Under the pieces are notes generated by a model. That model made no database searches and was not told where the DNA came from. It was given only the letters and a program-made list of their open reading frames with translations. A stretch of 64,000 bases of DNA from Bifidobacterium asteroides (GTDB lineage Bacteria; Actinomycetota; Actinomycetes; Actinomycetales; Bifidobacteriaceae): NCBI RefSeq assembly GCF_003202695.1, contig NZ_QGLL01000001.1, forward strand, positions 186,001 to 250,000. Direction: 5' to 3'. Shown one piece after another: positions 44,818 through 59,033 of the stretch. Within the stretch, counting starts at the first letter, position 1; every line of letters starts with the position of its first letter. Position numbers and translations under genes: made by a program.

Positions 44818-47800
44818 GTGGATTGGCATGCAGCGGTCTACGGGTCAAGAGCTGGCGGTTCAGGAGGCCATGGCTTCTATGATCCGGGCGATGAGGAGGA
44901 GGGGCGGACCTTTGGCAACCCGGACCCCATCGCTGATTCCACCCTGCGTCGGCTGGGCGGCAAGGCCTACTTCCGTGCCCATCAGCTGCTGGATGATCGG
45001 CGTTTTACGGACCTGGGCCTACGGCATCTGGGGGCGCTGACCGTTCTCAAAGGGCGTGTGCCCGCTACCTATCAGCCGGATGGCGACTGCATGGTTCAGG
45101 CTCGTCTGGACGAGCAGGCTCATCGGGTCATCGACTCCTCCTGCACGTGCCGGGCCTTTGGGCGCCAGGGTTCTGCATGCAAGCATGTAGTCGCTCTGAT
45201 CATGGCCTACAACGAGTCCAGCCAGGCCTTTGCAGGATCGGATGACTGGACTGGCGACGAGGATCGATCCCGGTCCGCCCGATCGACCTCGGGACCCTTG
45301 GCGGCCTACATGCACCGGCAGGAGGGTCGGCGGCGGCAGGCCTTCCGTGATCGCCAGCTGAGCCTGCTCAAGCAGGAGAACGGTCCGGCAGGCGGCCGCC
45401 ACCTGCCCATCGGCTCGGTCGGACTGATCCCCGACCTGACCAGCGAACGCGGCGGCTGGCAGGTCCGTCTGCACATCACCTTGCCCTCCCATGGGGTCGT
45501 TTACCTGGTCAAGGATCTGCAGGCCCTGCTGCGCGCCGTGGACCATGGCGAATTCATGTCCTATGGACGGCGGCTGGCCTTCATTCATTCTCGTGACACC
45601 TTTGATGACCGGGCCCGGTCTCTGCTGACCATCCTGGAAAGGGCCGGCGCCATTCGCCGCAGTCTGGCCGAACAGGAGGGGGGCATGCGCCGTCGTCTTA
45701 CGCGTGCAGGATTGGCGGGGATCCGTCTCAGCGATGACGAGGTGGCGCAGATCCTCGACCTGTTCGTGGACTCCGGGCTCGCCTTGGACTATACGCCTCC
45801 TGAGGATTCCTTCCTGCAGACCATGCCTGCCCCCGTGGTTGACGGAGATCCGGACCCTGGCATCGCAGTCAGCAAGGAGGCGGACGGCTACCGGATCACT
45901 CATGCTCTGGCCGTGGAGCGCTTCATCGTAGGCCAGGCCCATTCCTTCGTTATCGTGCGCCCCTCTCAGCTCGGCTTAGGGCTGGATTCGGGAGGACCAG
46001 TCGTTCACCGTTGCGGCGCGCGTTTTATGCGTCATCGTGACCTGTTGGAGACCCTCTGCCGCCCTGGTGAGGATCGGGATCTGCATCTGGATGCCGACGA
46101 CCTGGACCTGTTCGCACGGACCGTCCTGCCTGACCTGGATCAGGGTGCCCAGGAAGGATCCGGGCTCTCGGCCAGCCTGCCCGAGGAGCTGGATGCCAGG
46201 CGGCGCCCGCCTTGCAGGATTGAGCTTTACCTGGACAGGGATCAGCAGGGGGTCAGCTGTGATCTCAAGGCTCGCTACGGAGATCGTCTTGTGTCCGTAA
46301 GCGCTGATCCCGGCTCCGAGGAAGGACGCGGCAGGGATTGGGAGAGCGAGTCTCTGGCCCGACAGACGGTCCGACGCTATTTCCCCCTGATGGAGGATGG
46401 GCTGGCTCGCATCCCCGAGGAGAACGAGGAGGCCATCCACACCCTGCTGACCCGGGGCCTGCCCGTGCTCAAGGGTCTGGGGCGGGTCTTCTCTACCCCG
46501 GCCTTCGACGGGCTCAGCGTCGTCTCTCACCCGCAGATCCGCGTGGGCGTGAGGGCGCGATCCGGTCTGGTCGAGATCTCGCCCATAGCCGATGAGGTAG
46601 GGCCTGATGAGGCTGCGGCTATTCTGGCTGACCATCGTCGCCGTCGCCGCTTTCATCGTCTGCGCAACGGGGCCTTCGTCGAGTTGGCTGATCTGAATAC
46701 GGATGCGGTGGACACTCTGGCCGAAGACCTGGGCATCGACCCGGATGATCTGGCCAAGGGGCCGGTCAGGGTGCCAGAATTCCAGCTCGGCTACCTGGAT
46801 GCGCTGGTGCCCGAGCAGGATCGCGATTCCAGCTTCCGTGACTACCTGAAGGAGCGCAAGCCTGACCCTCAGGGGTTCAGGATTCCCGACGGGCTGCGCG
46901 GGCAGCTCAGACCCTATCAGGTAGAAGGGCTGCGTTGGCTATCTACCTTGAGTGACCGCGGATTCAGCGGTATTCTGGCCGATGAGATGGGCCTGGGCAA
47001 GACCATACAGATGCTGGCCTACCTGCTCTCCCGTCGGGATCAGGCCAGGGATCGAGGACCTTCGCTGATCGTCTGTCCAGCCTCTTTGGTTTACAATTGG
47101 GAGGCCGAATGCCGCCGTTTTACGCCGGATCTGCGGGTGGCGGTCCTGGCCGGAGCGCGCAGTGAGCGTCAGGCTCTGCTGGATCAGGCGAAGTCCTACG
47201 ACCTGCTGATTACTTCATATGATCTGCTCAGGAGGGACCTGAACCGGTATCGGAGTCTGCCCTGGTATGCCTTGGTTCTGGATGAGGCGCAGTACATCAA
47301 GAACCATGCCACCAAGGCTGCCCGGGCCGTACGGGCTCTGGACAGCCTGCACCGGTTCGCCCTGACCGGCACGCCCATCGAGAATCGGCTGTCTGAGCTT
47401 TGGAGCATCTTCGACTTCCTGATGCCGGGGATGCTGGGCCCCTACTCCCGGTTCCGGGACCGCTTCGAAATGCCCATACTCAGCGGCGATCAGGATGCCC
47501 AGTCCCGGCTTCAGGCCCTGGTCGGACCTTTCATTTTGCGTCGGCTCAAATCACAGGTGCTGACGGATCTGCCCGAGAAGATCGAAAACGTGATCAGCGT
47601 GCCCTTGCAGGGTCGTCAGCGCAAGCTCTATGCAGCCCTGGAGCAGGAACTGAGGGCTACGCTTAACAAGGAAAGGGATCAGGAGTACGAGGTAGGCAAA
47701 ATCCAGGTGCTGGCTCAGCTGACCAGGCTGCGGGAGGTCTGCTGTGATCCGCGTCTGGTCTACCAGGATCAGGGCCGGGACCGGCGCGGCGATTCAGCCA

Positions 47801-48315
47801 AGCTGGATGCTATCGAAGATCTGGTGGTCTCCTGCCAGGATGCCGGGCGCAAGATGCTGATCTTCTCCCAGTTCACCTCATACCTTGACCTGATTGCCCA
47901 ACGGCTCCGTCGGCTGGACGTGTCCTACGATCTGATCACTGGAGCCACCTCCAAGAAGCGGCGGCTGGAGCTGGTGGAACAGTTCAATAGGGATGCCACG
48001 CCGGTTTTTCTGATCTCCCTGAAAGCTGGCAATACCGGGCTCAACCTGACCGGAGCCTGTGTAGTGGTCCATGCGGACCCCTGGTGGAACGCCGCAGCCC
48101 AGGAGCAGGCCAACGACCGCGCCCACCGGATCGGCCAGACCCAGGACGTCAACGTCTACCAGATCGTAGCCAAGGACACCATCGAGGAGCGCATCCTCAA
48201 TCTGCAGCGCAGCAAGAGCGATTTAGCTTCAAGATTTGTTGACTCGGCAGCATCCGCCGGAGCCTCCAGCATTGCCAGGCTGAGCAGAAAAGACCTCCTG
48301 GCCTTGTTGGGCTGA
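44818..48315 (+). CDS. SNF2-family helicase with SWIM zinc finger
   Basis: Large DNA-dependent ATPase of about 1165 residues. GTG 44818 is preceded by AAGGAGGG and gives a natural start; an ATG at 44728 in frame lacks a ribosome site. The SWIM motif (CTCRAFGRQGSACKH) lies at about residues 108-122, a long family-specific middle region follows, and then the SNF2 core: ADEMGLGKT near 722, DEAQ at 822-825, LTGTPIENRLSELWSIF, and helicase C with AHRIGQ near 1104. Bacterial SWIM-SNF2 proteins are thought to act in transcription recycling or repair (RapA-like or HepA-like). A TATGCT box at about 44776 may be its -10. Confidence 0.93.
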   Translation: MDWHAAVYGSRAGGSGGHGFYDPGDEEEGRTFGNPDPIADSTLRRLGGKAYFRAHQLLDDRRFTDLGLRHLGALTVLKGRVPATYQPDGDCMVQARLDEQAHRVIDSSCTCRAFGRQGSACKHVVALIMAYNESSQAFAGSDDWTGDEDRSRSARSTSGPLAAYMHRQEGRRRQAFRDRQLSLLKQENGPAGGRHLPIGSVGLIPDLTSERGGWQVRLHITLPSHGVVYLVKDLQALLRAVDHGEFMSYGRRLAFIHSRDTFDDRARSLLTILERAGAIRRSLAEQEGGMRRRLTRAGLAGIRLSDDEVAQILDLFVDSGLALDYTPPEDSFLQTMPAPVVDGDPDPGIAVSKEADGYRITHALAVERFIVGQAHSFVIVRPSQLGLGLDSGGPVVHRCGARFMRHRDLLETLCRPGEDRDLHLDADDLDLFARTVLPDLDQGAQEGSGLSASLPEELDARRRPPCRIELYLDRDQQGVSCDLKARYGDRLVSVSADPGSEEGRGRDWESESLARQTVRRYFPLMEDGLARIPEENEEAIHTLLTRGLPVLKGLGRVFSTPAFDGLSVVSHPQIRVGVRARSGLVEISPIADEVGPDEAAAILADHRRRRRFHRLRNGAFVELADLNTDAVDTLAEDLGIDPDDLAKGPVRVPEFQLGYLDALVPEQDRDSSFRDYLKERKPDPQGFRIPDGLRGQLRPYQVEGLRWLSTLSDRGFSGILADEMGLGKTIQMLAYLLSRRDQARDRGPSLIVCPASLVYNWEAECRRFTPDLRVAVLAGARSERQALLDQAKSYDLLITSYDLLRRDLNRYRSLPWYALVLDEAQYIKNHATKAARAVRALDSLHRFALTGTPIENRLSELWSIFDFLMPGMLGPYSRFRDRFEMPILSGDQDAQSRLQALVGPFILRRLKSQVLTDLPEKIENVISVPLQGRQRKLYAALEQELRATLNKERDQEYEVGKIQVLAQLTRLREVCCDPRLVYQDQGRDRRGDSAKLDAIEDLVVSCQDAGRKMLIFSQFTSYLDLIAQRLRRLDVSYDLITGATSKKRRLELVEQFNRDATPVFLISLKAGNTGLNLTGACVVVHADPWWNAAAQEQANDRAHRIGQTQDVNVYQIVAKDTIEERILNLQRSKSDLASRFVDSAASAGASSIARLSRKDLLALLG

Positions 48316-48403
48316 GTGAGTCGGGTCAGTCTAGCTACTAGCCAAAGCAGACCTATAGGTTAGAACTATTTGTCGTAATTATAAAATGTCATCTTTTATC
48401 AGG

Positions 48404-48594
48404 CAAAGGAGGCTGATGGGATATCGATGTCATCCGATAAAAAGCCTGCAGCGCTAGGACCATATTCAGGGTATTGGCGTACTGGCAGGCTGCCGATCAC
48501 GTCGGGCCGGCTGCCCCGAACCCCGAGACCAGCCATGCTCTCGCCCAATCCAAGGAATGCATGGGCTGTCCCAGTGTCATTGCCGGTTGCCTAG
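48404..48594 (+). other. Strong ribosome site with short reading frame, probably pseudogene front
   Basis: AAAGGAGG at 48404-48411 precedes ATG 48414 (13 codons only) and ATG 48427 (MSSDKKPAALGPYSGYW..., 55 codons to 48594). Another frame over the same bases continues with Cys-containing sequence (SKECMGCPSVIAGCLGKNWG). Either a real small gene or, more likely, the frameshifted 5' end of the decayed membrane-protein gene that follows. No family recognised. Confidence 0.3.
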
Positions 48595-48615
48595 GAAAGA
48601 ACTGGGGATTCCTGC

Positions 48616-49550
48616 TTGGGGGCGCTGTATTTCACCATGCTGCTGATTCGGGTTTTCGCTTACTCCACGGCCATCACCAACGACAGCGCCTCTTGCCTGC
48701 GCTCTTTCCGCATAACCAAGACGGCGTTGTCTCATGATCTCTTCTACGGACTGGCTATAATCCGCATTTTGGCAGCCATCGCTTCTCGAGCTGAAAGACG
48801 CTCTTCAAGATCTCCGCTTTTATGATGATGACCAAGCTGATCATCAGCTTCGCCCTAGGAATGGCCATGATCGGATTGCGGAATATTCACAACAAGGGGT
48901 CTCCCTGATTGGGGATATCTGGTCAAGCAGAGACCATCATTCCCTTGTCCTTCACCCTGATCTCCATGCGCTTTTTGCAGTCTCTGCCTGCAGTGGTCAT
49001 CTCTTTGCGCGCGCATGACAAGAACATCGAAGCCGCACGGTAATAGCATTCGTGACATTGTTCCCGGTGATCTTCTTCTATGCTGTGTCCCTCGACCTGG
49101 CACTTGCACGCGATCAGGCCTTCGATGCCTGCCAGAGGAACGTGATTATACAGCGGGACACGCTGTGCATTCGGACAGGAGAGATCGGGAATTGGTATTT
49201 TCAACCTGTTTCATATGGCAGAAGGACCGAATCGTGGGGATGCTATGCATCGATTTCAGCCAGTCGCCTTGGAGGATTTTCCGGCCGCGACTAGGCGGTT
49301 CGACAAACCAAAGGAAATCCAGCCTCAAATGGCTGAACATGATGAAGCTGATCGGCCTGCCCGAGAGAATCTGTCTGTTTCTGCGGATGGCATGGGTGAA
49401 CGGGTCACTGCGGCTATGGTTGCCAAGGCAGGACGGCAGCCTGATCATTTTGACGCCTCGGAAGGCTTAAGCATCATTCGCGATCCGGATGAAAGCGGAT
49501 GCTTCATGGGTCAAAGAGGCGATTTCGGTGATTGCCAGACGATTTTGACC
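48616..49550 (+). pseudogene. Decayed membrane-protein gene
   Basis: Hydrophobic, protein-like segments appear in successive frames: LYFTMLLIRVFAYSTAITN and HDLFYGLAIIRILAAIA (48616-48780), TKLIISFALGMAMIGLRNI (about 48830), LSFTLISMRFLQSLPAVVISLRAHD (about 48950), and FVTLFPVIFFYAVSLDLALARDQ (about 49060). Stops and frameshifts separate them. This is consistent with a polytopic permease, possibly related to the 34.5-kb remnant, but the family is not certain. The rest of 48316-49692 shows no intact gene. Confidence 0.5.
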
Positions 49551-49628
49551 GGCTGATTCCTCTATCTGTCGTTATCTGCAGTTGGTTCGTCGAACCTGAT
49601 TATCTGGGTCTGCCGCGCTGATAAGAAG

Positions 49629-49665
49629 CCCCGGCCTGTCAGAGGTTATTGCGACAGAACCGGGG
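49629..49665 (-). terminator. Stem-loop downstream of the 49693-50109 gene
   Basis: CCCCGG (49629-49634) pairs with CCGGGG (49660-49665), and CTGTC with GACAG inside, around a loop of about 12 bases. On the minus strand it is followed by CTTCTTAT, a weak U-rich tail. It fits termination of the minus-strand gene at 49693-50109. Confidence 0.6.
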
Positions 49666-49692
49666 GAGTCGAGCCATTCAGGTGGCTCGGGG

Positions 49693-50109
49693 TCAGTAGC
49701 TGGCTGAGGTGGGCCCCTGGAACCGGACCTTTAGCCCCCGGCCGTGATGAAGGAACATCTCTGCACCGTGGCGGTCAATATCGCGGTGGGTGAAGAGCAT
49801 GCGGATGGCAAAGGCCGTCTGTACATCATCGGGCAGGTCAAGGAAGGCCTTATGGGCGTCCCAGCCATCGGCAGCGACGGCCTTGTTGGGCACGTAGGCG
49901 TACCCATAGCCGTCCTCGTCCACGTATCCCAAGAATGGCAGGTCCCATGCCTGGTGGTAGCTCAGTTGATCCTTGTACTCCTCGACCTTCTTGAGGGCCT
50001 CTTCGCTGATACCGTATTTGCGGGCAACCTCGTTGGCCTTGGCGGTCTTCGCGGCGGCATCTTTTTGGAACATGGAAGTATCAACAACAATGACTGTATC
50101 GTCTGCCAT
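49693..50109 (-). CDS. Hypothetical protein, 138 residues
   Basis: Intact gene with AAAGG about 8 bases before ATG 50109 and a stem-loop downstream. The protein is soluble and acidic, without signal peptide or membrane helix. It starts MADDTVIVVDTSMFQ, continues with a Lys/Ala-rich helical part, then aromatic-rich GYVDEDGYGYAYVPNK and FLHHGRGLKVRFQG. I recognise no family. It stands between two stretches of pseudogene debris, which suggests it is retained or newly acquired. Confidence 0.7.
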   Translation of the reverse strand: MADDTVIVVDTSMFQKDAAAKTAKANEVARKYGISEEALKKVEEYKDQLSYHQAWDLPFLGYVDEDGYGYAYVPNKAVAADGWDAHKAFLDLPDDVQTAFAIRMLFTHRDIDRHGAEMFLHHGRGLKVRFQGPTSASY

Positions 50110-50315
50110 GACTGACCTTTCTGTCTAACTGCCTGCACGTGTGATAATCGACATCATGACCGTGCAGGGCCATGACCATTTGGGTGACTGTCCATCGTCG
50201 ACAGTGACCCCTGGGTTCAGAATTCCTTCCACTTGCAAGGATATCAAATTTCGTCTGCAGATAGGGACAGGGAACCGTGAGGTTCGCCATAATCCTCGCC
50301 ACTGATGCAGAACCG

Positions 50316-51245
50316 TCAGCCCAGAGCCTTGTCCTGATCCTTGCGATGTCGAAGCAGGCACGTCAATGCTAGGCCGAGGATGGCATTGCCGACAGCCAAC
50401 GCTACAGGCATCACCATGTCTGAGCCGGAGGCAGCCAGGGTCGGGAAATCCGTAGAGGATTTCGCCTGAACATCAGAAGTTTGAAGCCTGCCATGACCCG
50501 CACCTGAGTTCCAGCCATGGCTGAATCGGTTCCCCCTAGGGTGTCGGGCGCATTCCGCCAGCCGCAATCTACGCCGTCATCGAAGTGATTGGGCTCGTAC
50601 AGGCAGCTGTGCTGAGTGGTATTGCGGATGCTTGAGGACTTGGCATGATCCTGGGTAAAGACGGCATCTTTCGCCTGTCGTCGGTATGGGCTGTTTGGTT
50701 GTTTACACCCATGACACCTGAGGCTGGTGGCAGCTTCGTTCCTGATGCCGAAGTTGCCTCTAGTCCGCCGTCATTGAGTGTGGCATGCAGGCTGAGCCCG
50801 GTCTGACCATAGTAATCGGCTACATCCTTTGTCAGCATCGTGGTTGTTTCCAGCGGCATCGTTCTTGTCGAAAGGAGCGGTGCCGATGATGCGGGAGGGT
50901 GACTATGGCATCGTCAGTATCCAGTATGTCCTTTGTGCTCGATCTGCTGGCCGGTGGGCCAATGGATTGGACTGGCATTGACTGGTTCGAAGAGGCGGAT
51001 TTTTCTGTTTGCACAGATTGAACCGCGCTGGACTGGGTCAATGAGAACTGGTCTGGTTTCGATGTTGCAGAGTTTTCCGTTGTCGCCTGGTCTTGCCCGT
51101 TTTGACTGATGTCGCTGTCTTTTGTACAGCCTGCTGTGCTTGCGACGGTCTGGGCATCTGCAGCCCGTTCGCCACCGGCCGCCGCCATGGTAGGCATCAA
51201 CATGGCCATAGCTGGGTGTCCGGCCAGGAATCTTCCGCTCAAATT
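50316..51245 (-). pseudogene. Decayed cell-wall-anchored surface protein (LPxTG-type)
   Basis: Three minus-strand frames in order give a complete but broken surface protein. First is a signal-peptide-like start (FLAGHPAMAMLMPTMAAAGG, then ADAQT) and a Ser/Gln/Thr-rich region (about 51240-50870). Second is a middle part (TKDVADYYGQTGLSLHATLN, 50859-50569). Last is a C-terminus with a degenerate sorting signal (TLAASGSDMVMPVALAVG, hydrophobic helix, RHRKDQDKALG; 50460-50316). Frameshifts interrupt each junction and the sorting motif has lost LPxTG. The rest of 50110-51460 holds no intact gene. Confidence 0.65.
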
Positions 51246-51460
51246 ACCCTTTGCCGCGTTTCTCCTTTTGAGCGCCGACGACCATCCTGGGTGTCGGGCC
51301 GGGGCATCCGCTTCAAGTCATCCGGTCGACTAGCTACGATGCTTCTTAGATTCTCCGATAATGATGCTATAAATCGATATACAAAGTTATTGGTTATGTT
51401 TCCTGTATTGCTGTGAGCCTTCGGAGAAAATTCGATTATGGGCAAAGCAAGGAATGGCGC

Positions 51461-52711
51461 ATGATTGAACGCGATCTTCGCGAAGCAGCGGCGGCCGGGC
51501 CTCCAGGCCGCGGAATGCGCGAGCGGCTGGCCGTTTATGGTTTCTTCGTCATCATGGGCATCGGTACTTCCGCTTGGATCTCCCGACTGCCAACAGTCAA
51601 GGCACGCCTCGGCCTGCAGCCTTCGGGCCTGGCTCTGATGACTATCTTGGGCGGATGCGGTGCTCTGATCGGCATGCTGGTCTCAGGTGTGTTGACCGAT
51701 CGGCTGGGCGTGCGCAAAGCCATGCTGCTGGCAGCCTCCACCTGGTGTATGGGCATGTTGATCGCTGCCCTGGCTGTCACTCTGCGCTCAGTGCCGGGGA
51801 CGGTGCTGGGGCTGCTCTTCAACTCGGCGGGCATCAGCCTTTGGGGGACGGTCAATACTGTTGAGGCTGGCGCAGTGGAGCGATTCTCCTCTCGGTCCAT
51901 AATGCCGCGTTTCCATGCCTCATATAGTCTGGGCATGTTTCTTGCACTGGGTCTGGGCTCGCTCCTGTCTCATCTGGGCGTGCCCATTGGGGCGCATCTG
52001 GCGGTCAATGCCATGACCAGTCTGGCTCTGGTGGCCGCCTGCGTCCTGCTCTGTCCGGCTCAGCCGCTAGGGGATTACAAGGGCGGCGCCGATGATGAAG
52101 GTTCGGATCAGCATGCTGATTCAGGGCGATCATCCGCCTTCGACAGGCAGCTGGCAGCCTGGGGCGATGCCTTGGTTCTTATGCTTGCCCTGATCAACGT
52201 AGCCCTTGAGGCTAGCGAAGGTGCCGTCAATGACTGGAGCGGGATCGGCCTGGTCGATACCTTCGGTGTCTCCGAGTCTCAGGCAGGTCTGGCGCCCACG
52301 ATTTTCGCTGCAGCCATGATCCTCTCAAGGCTGCTGGGAACGCATCTGATCGAGCGGCTGGGGAACATGCGCTCGCTGGTTCTGACCCTGCTGGTCTCGG
52401 CTCTGGGCATCCTGGTTTACGCTTTTTCGCCCTCTTTCGGGCTGAGTCTTGCGGGTACCGGGATCTGGGGCGTCGGGGCTGCTCTGGGCGTGCCCATTGT
52501 CACTACTCTGGCAACCAGGGACCCGGCAATGGCAGCCCAGCGGGCTTCAGTCATCTCAACTGCCTACTACGGGGTCTCTTGGATCATTCCTCCGGCTATC
52601 GGATTTTTGGCCGATCACACCGGCGTCAGACCGGCCCTGCTGCCTTTGGCATTCCTGCTGGCGGCGGTCACCCTCCTGGTGCCCTCAGTGACTAGACTCA
52701 CTCGGGAATGA
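51461..52711 (+). CDS. MFS transporter
   Basis: 416-residue, 12-helix major facilitator. GTSAWISRLPTVKARLGLQPSGLALM and SGVLTDRLGVRKAMLL (motif A) are in the N-terminal half. RLLGTHLIERLGNMRSLVLTLL repeats motif A in the second half. The pattern is that of the YbjJ/FsrA-like group often annotated as sugar or drug exporters. ATG 51461 has AAGGA 8 bases upstream; an in-frame ATG at 51413 is less likely. No partner genes; substrate unknown. Confidence 0.88.
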   Translation: MIERDLREAAAAGPPGRGMRERLAVYGFFVIMGIGTSAWISRLPTVKARLGLQPSGLALMTILGGCGALIGMLVSGVLTDRLGVRKAMLLAASTWCMGMLIAALAVTLRSVPGTVLGLLFNSAGISLWGTVNTVEAGAVERFSSRSIMPRFHASYSLGMFLALGLGSLLSHLGVPIGAHLAVNAMTSLALVAACVLLCPAQPLGDYKGGADDEGSDQHADSGRSSAFDRQLAAWGDALVLMLALINVALEASEGAVNDWSGIGLVDTFGVSESQAGLAPTIFAAAMILSRLLGTHLIERLGNMRSLVLTLLVSALGILVYAFSPSFGLSLAGTGIWGVGAALGVPIVTTLATRDPAMAAQRASVISTAYYGVSWIIPPAIGFLADHTGVRPALLPLAFLLAAVTLLVPSVTRLTRE

Positions 52712-52860
52712 TGCTCTTTGACTGGCAAAACTCCGCTAGCCGGTTGTCAGGTGAATCCAGAAGATAGAGCCGAGCAGCACAGTCCCTGGGCAGATACTCG
52801 GATTCGAACAGCCGGTCCCATACATTGCCATACATATCAGTGAATTTTATGGCTACAGCA
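52698..52860 (-). pseudogene. Possible C-terminal gene fragment
   Basis: The minus-strand frame reads AVAIKFTDMYGNVWDRLF and YLPRDCAARLYLLDSP before a stop overlapping the end of the MFS gene. 'FTD..G..W.R' resembles the carboxyl ends of many actinobacterial hypothetical proteins. There is no start or ribosome site and a G-run interrupts the upstream side, so it is likely debris. Confidence 0.3.
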
Positions 52861-52924
52861 GTCAGCCGGCGCCGGCCTTGACGATCCCCTCTATCCAGAA
52901 AGAGGGGGGGGGTCGAAGATAGGT

Positions 52925-53290
52925 TTAGGGCAGATGAATGCCTTTTCCCGCCAGGTTTTTCAAGCATTCCTGGAGATAGGCTGCGTCGTGCTCAGGATAG
53001 ATGGGGTCCGTCAACGGTACTTCAGCCAGGTCCTCATAGGGAGGGCAATGCCTGCCGCGGTAGAGCGGGTCGTACCAGGCAGGATCGGGATGGTAGCCGC
53101 GCTCGCGCATGGTCGCCATGACTAATAGATGAAACTGAAAGAGCTTGTATGGGGAGTGGAGAAAGACATAGTCAACGGTGGCATGCCGTCGTCCCCAGCC
53201 CAGTCCACGCAAGGCGGTGACCTCCCGGTGCTGGCCCAGCAGCTGCTGTCTGGGAAGCAGCGAGATCAGATCCTGATGCCACAGTCGCAT
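52925..53290 (-). CDS. Pyrimidine-dimer DNA glycosylase-type (endonuclease V-like) protein
   Basis: Small 121-residue protein. It begins MRLWHQDLISLLPRQQLLGQHRE and contains HATVDYVFLHSPYKLFQFHLL and DPLYRGRHCPPYEDL, which are the hallmarks of the Pyr_excise/TIGR02328 family related to phage T4 endonuclease V. T4 endonuclease V excises UV-induced pyrimidine dimers; whether this cellular branch does so is not established here. GAGGGGGGG lies 5 bases before the ATG. It is probably monocistronic. Confidence 0.85.
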   Translation of the reverse strand: MRLWHQDLISLLPRQQLLGQHREVTALRGLGWGRRHATVDYVFLHSPYKLFQFHLLVMATMRERGYHPDPAWYDPLYRGRHCPPYEDLAEVPLTDPIYPEHDAAYLQECLKNLAGKGIHLP

Positions 53291-53392
53291 GACGACCCCC
53301 CCTCGTCGGGGTCATGGGCGAACCCCTCCTTCATCCTAGCTGTTTGCATCACGGTAAAGCGGGCTGGCAGAGGGTGGGGTTCCGGCAATTCC

Positions 53393-54133
53393 TTATTGGG
53401 CGATGAATCCGCCGTCCACAACGAATTCTGCACCCAGCGCGAACTTGGATTCGTCACTGGCCAGATAGACGCAGATCTCGCCGACGTCCTGAGGCTCGCC
53501 GATATGGCCCAGGGGTGTCAGCTTGCTCATCCTGTCCTCAAGGCTCTGGCTGATCAGAGGAGTCTTGATGAACCCGGGGTGGACCGAGTTGATGCGAACA
53601 CCGTACCCGTTGTTAGCGGAATCCAGAGCAGCGGACTTGGTGAGCAGCCTGGTGCCGCCCTTGCTGGCGTTGTATGCTCCCGCCCGGCTCAGGCCCACGA
53701 AGCCCTCGATGGAGGAGATGTTGATAATGGATCCGCCGCGGCCCTTCATGACCCGCATGCCGTGCTTGGTACCCAGGAAGGTTCCGTTCAGGTTGATGGC
53801 GATGATCTTCTTCCAGTCGTCGTAGCTTTCCTCGTCCATGGTGACGCCTTTGTCGCCGATGCCGGCATTGTTGACCACAGTGGTCAGCTGGCCCAGCTCC
53901 TTTTCAACGGTGTCGATGGTGGAGACCCACTGGTTCTCATCAGTTACATCCAGCGTATGGAAGACGACCTGTCCGGGGTGCTCCTGCATGAAGCTGCGAG
54001 AGGCATCGCTTTCCTTGATGTCCGCAAGGGCCACTTTGGCTCCCTCACGGACGAAGCATTCGGCGATGCCTACGCCCATGCCGCCGGTTCCTCCGGTGAT
54101 GATGGCTACCTTACCTTGCAGGCGATCAGTCAT
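53393..54133 (-). CDS. Short-chain dehydrogenase/reductase
   Basis: Classical SDR, 246 residues, NAD(P)-dependent. ITGGTGGMG is the cofactor loop; ALADIKESD with an Asp after strand 2 favours NAD(H). NNAG is present, with catalytic Ser in NISSIEG and YNASK. HPGFIKTPL follows. It lies 60 bases downstream of galT on the same strand, in the place where galE is often found in LNB/GNB clusters. It is not an epimerase by motif: it resembles glucose/ribitol/hydroxysteroid dehydrogenases. Its link to the operon is positional only. Confidence 0.88.
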   Translation of the reverse strand: MTDRLQGKVAIITGGTGGMGVGIAECFVREGAKVALADIKESDASRSFMQEHPGQVVFHTLDVTDENQWVSTIDTVEKELGQLTTVVNNAGIGDKGVTMDEESYDDWKKIIAINLNGTFLGTKHGMRVMKGRGGSIINISSIEGFVGLSRAGAYNASKGGTRLLTKSAALDSANNGYGVRINSVHPGFIKTPLISQSLEDRMSKLTPLGHIGEPQDVGEICVYLASDESKFALGAEFVVDGGFIAQ

Positions 54134-54193
54134 ATCTACTCCTTTATAGAAGATGCGCTGTCGTATTCCATCCTATGCGGTGACATGCACACG

Positions 54194-58984
<4,791 letters not shown>

Positions 58985-59033
58985 ATGTCAGCATGCTCCT
59001 TCGCGGATGTATGGGTTGGTCGGTGGATGATCT

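Noticed and set aside
48427-48594. Small peptide or bacteriocin precursor
   Set aside because: Good ribosome site but no leader/core pattern, competing frames and adjacent pseudogene debris; kept only as a low-confidence site.
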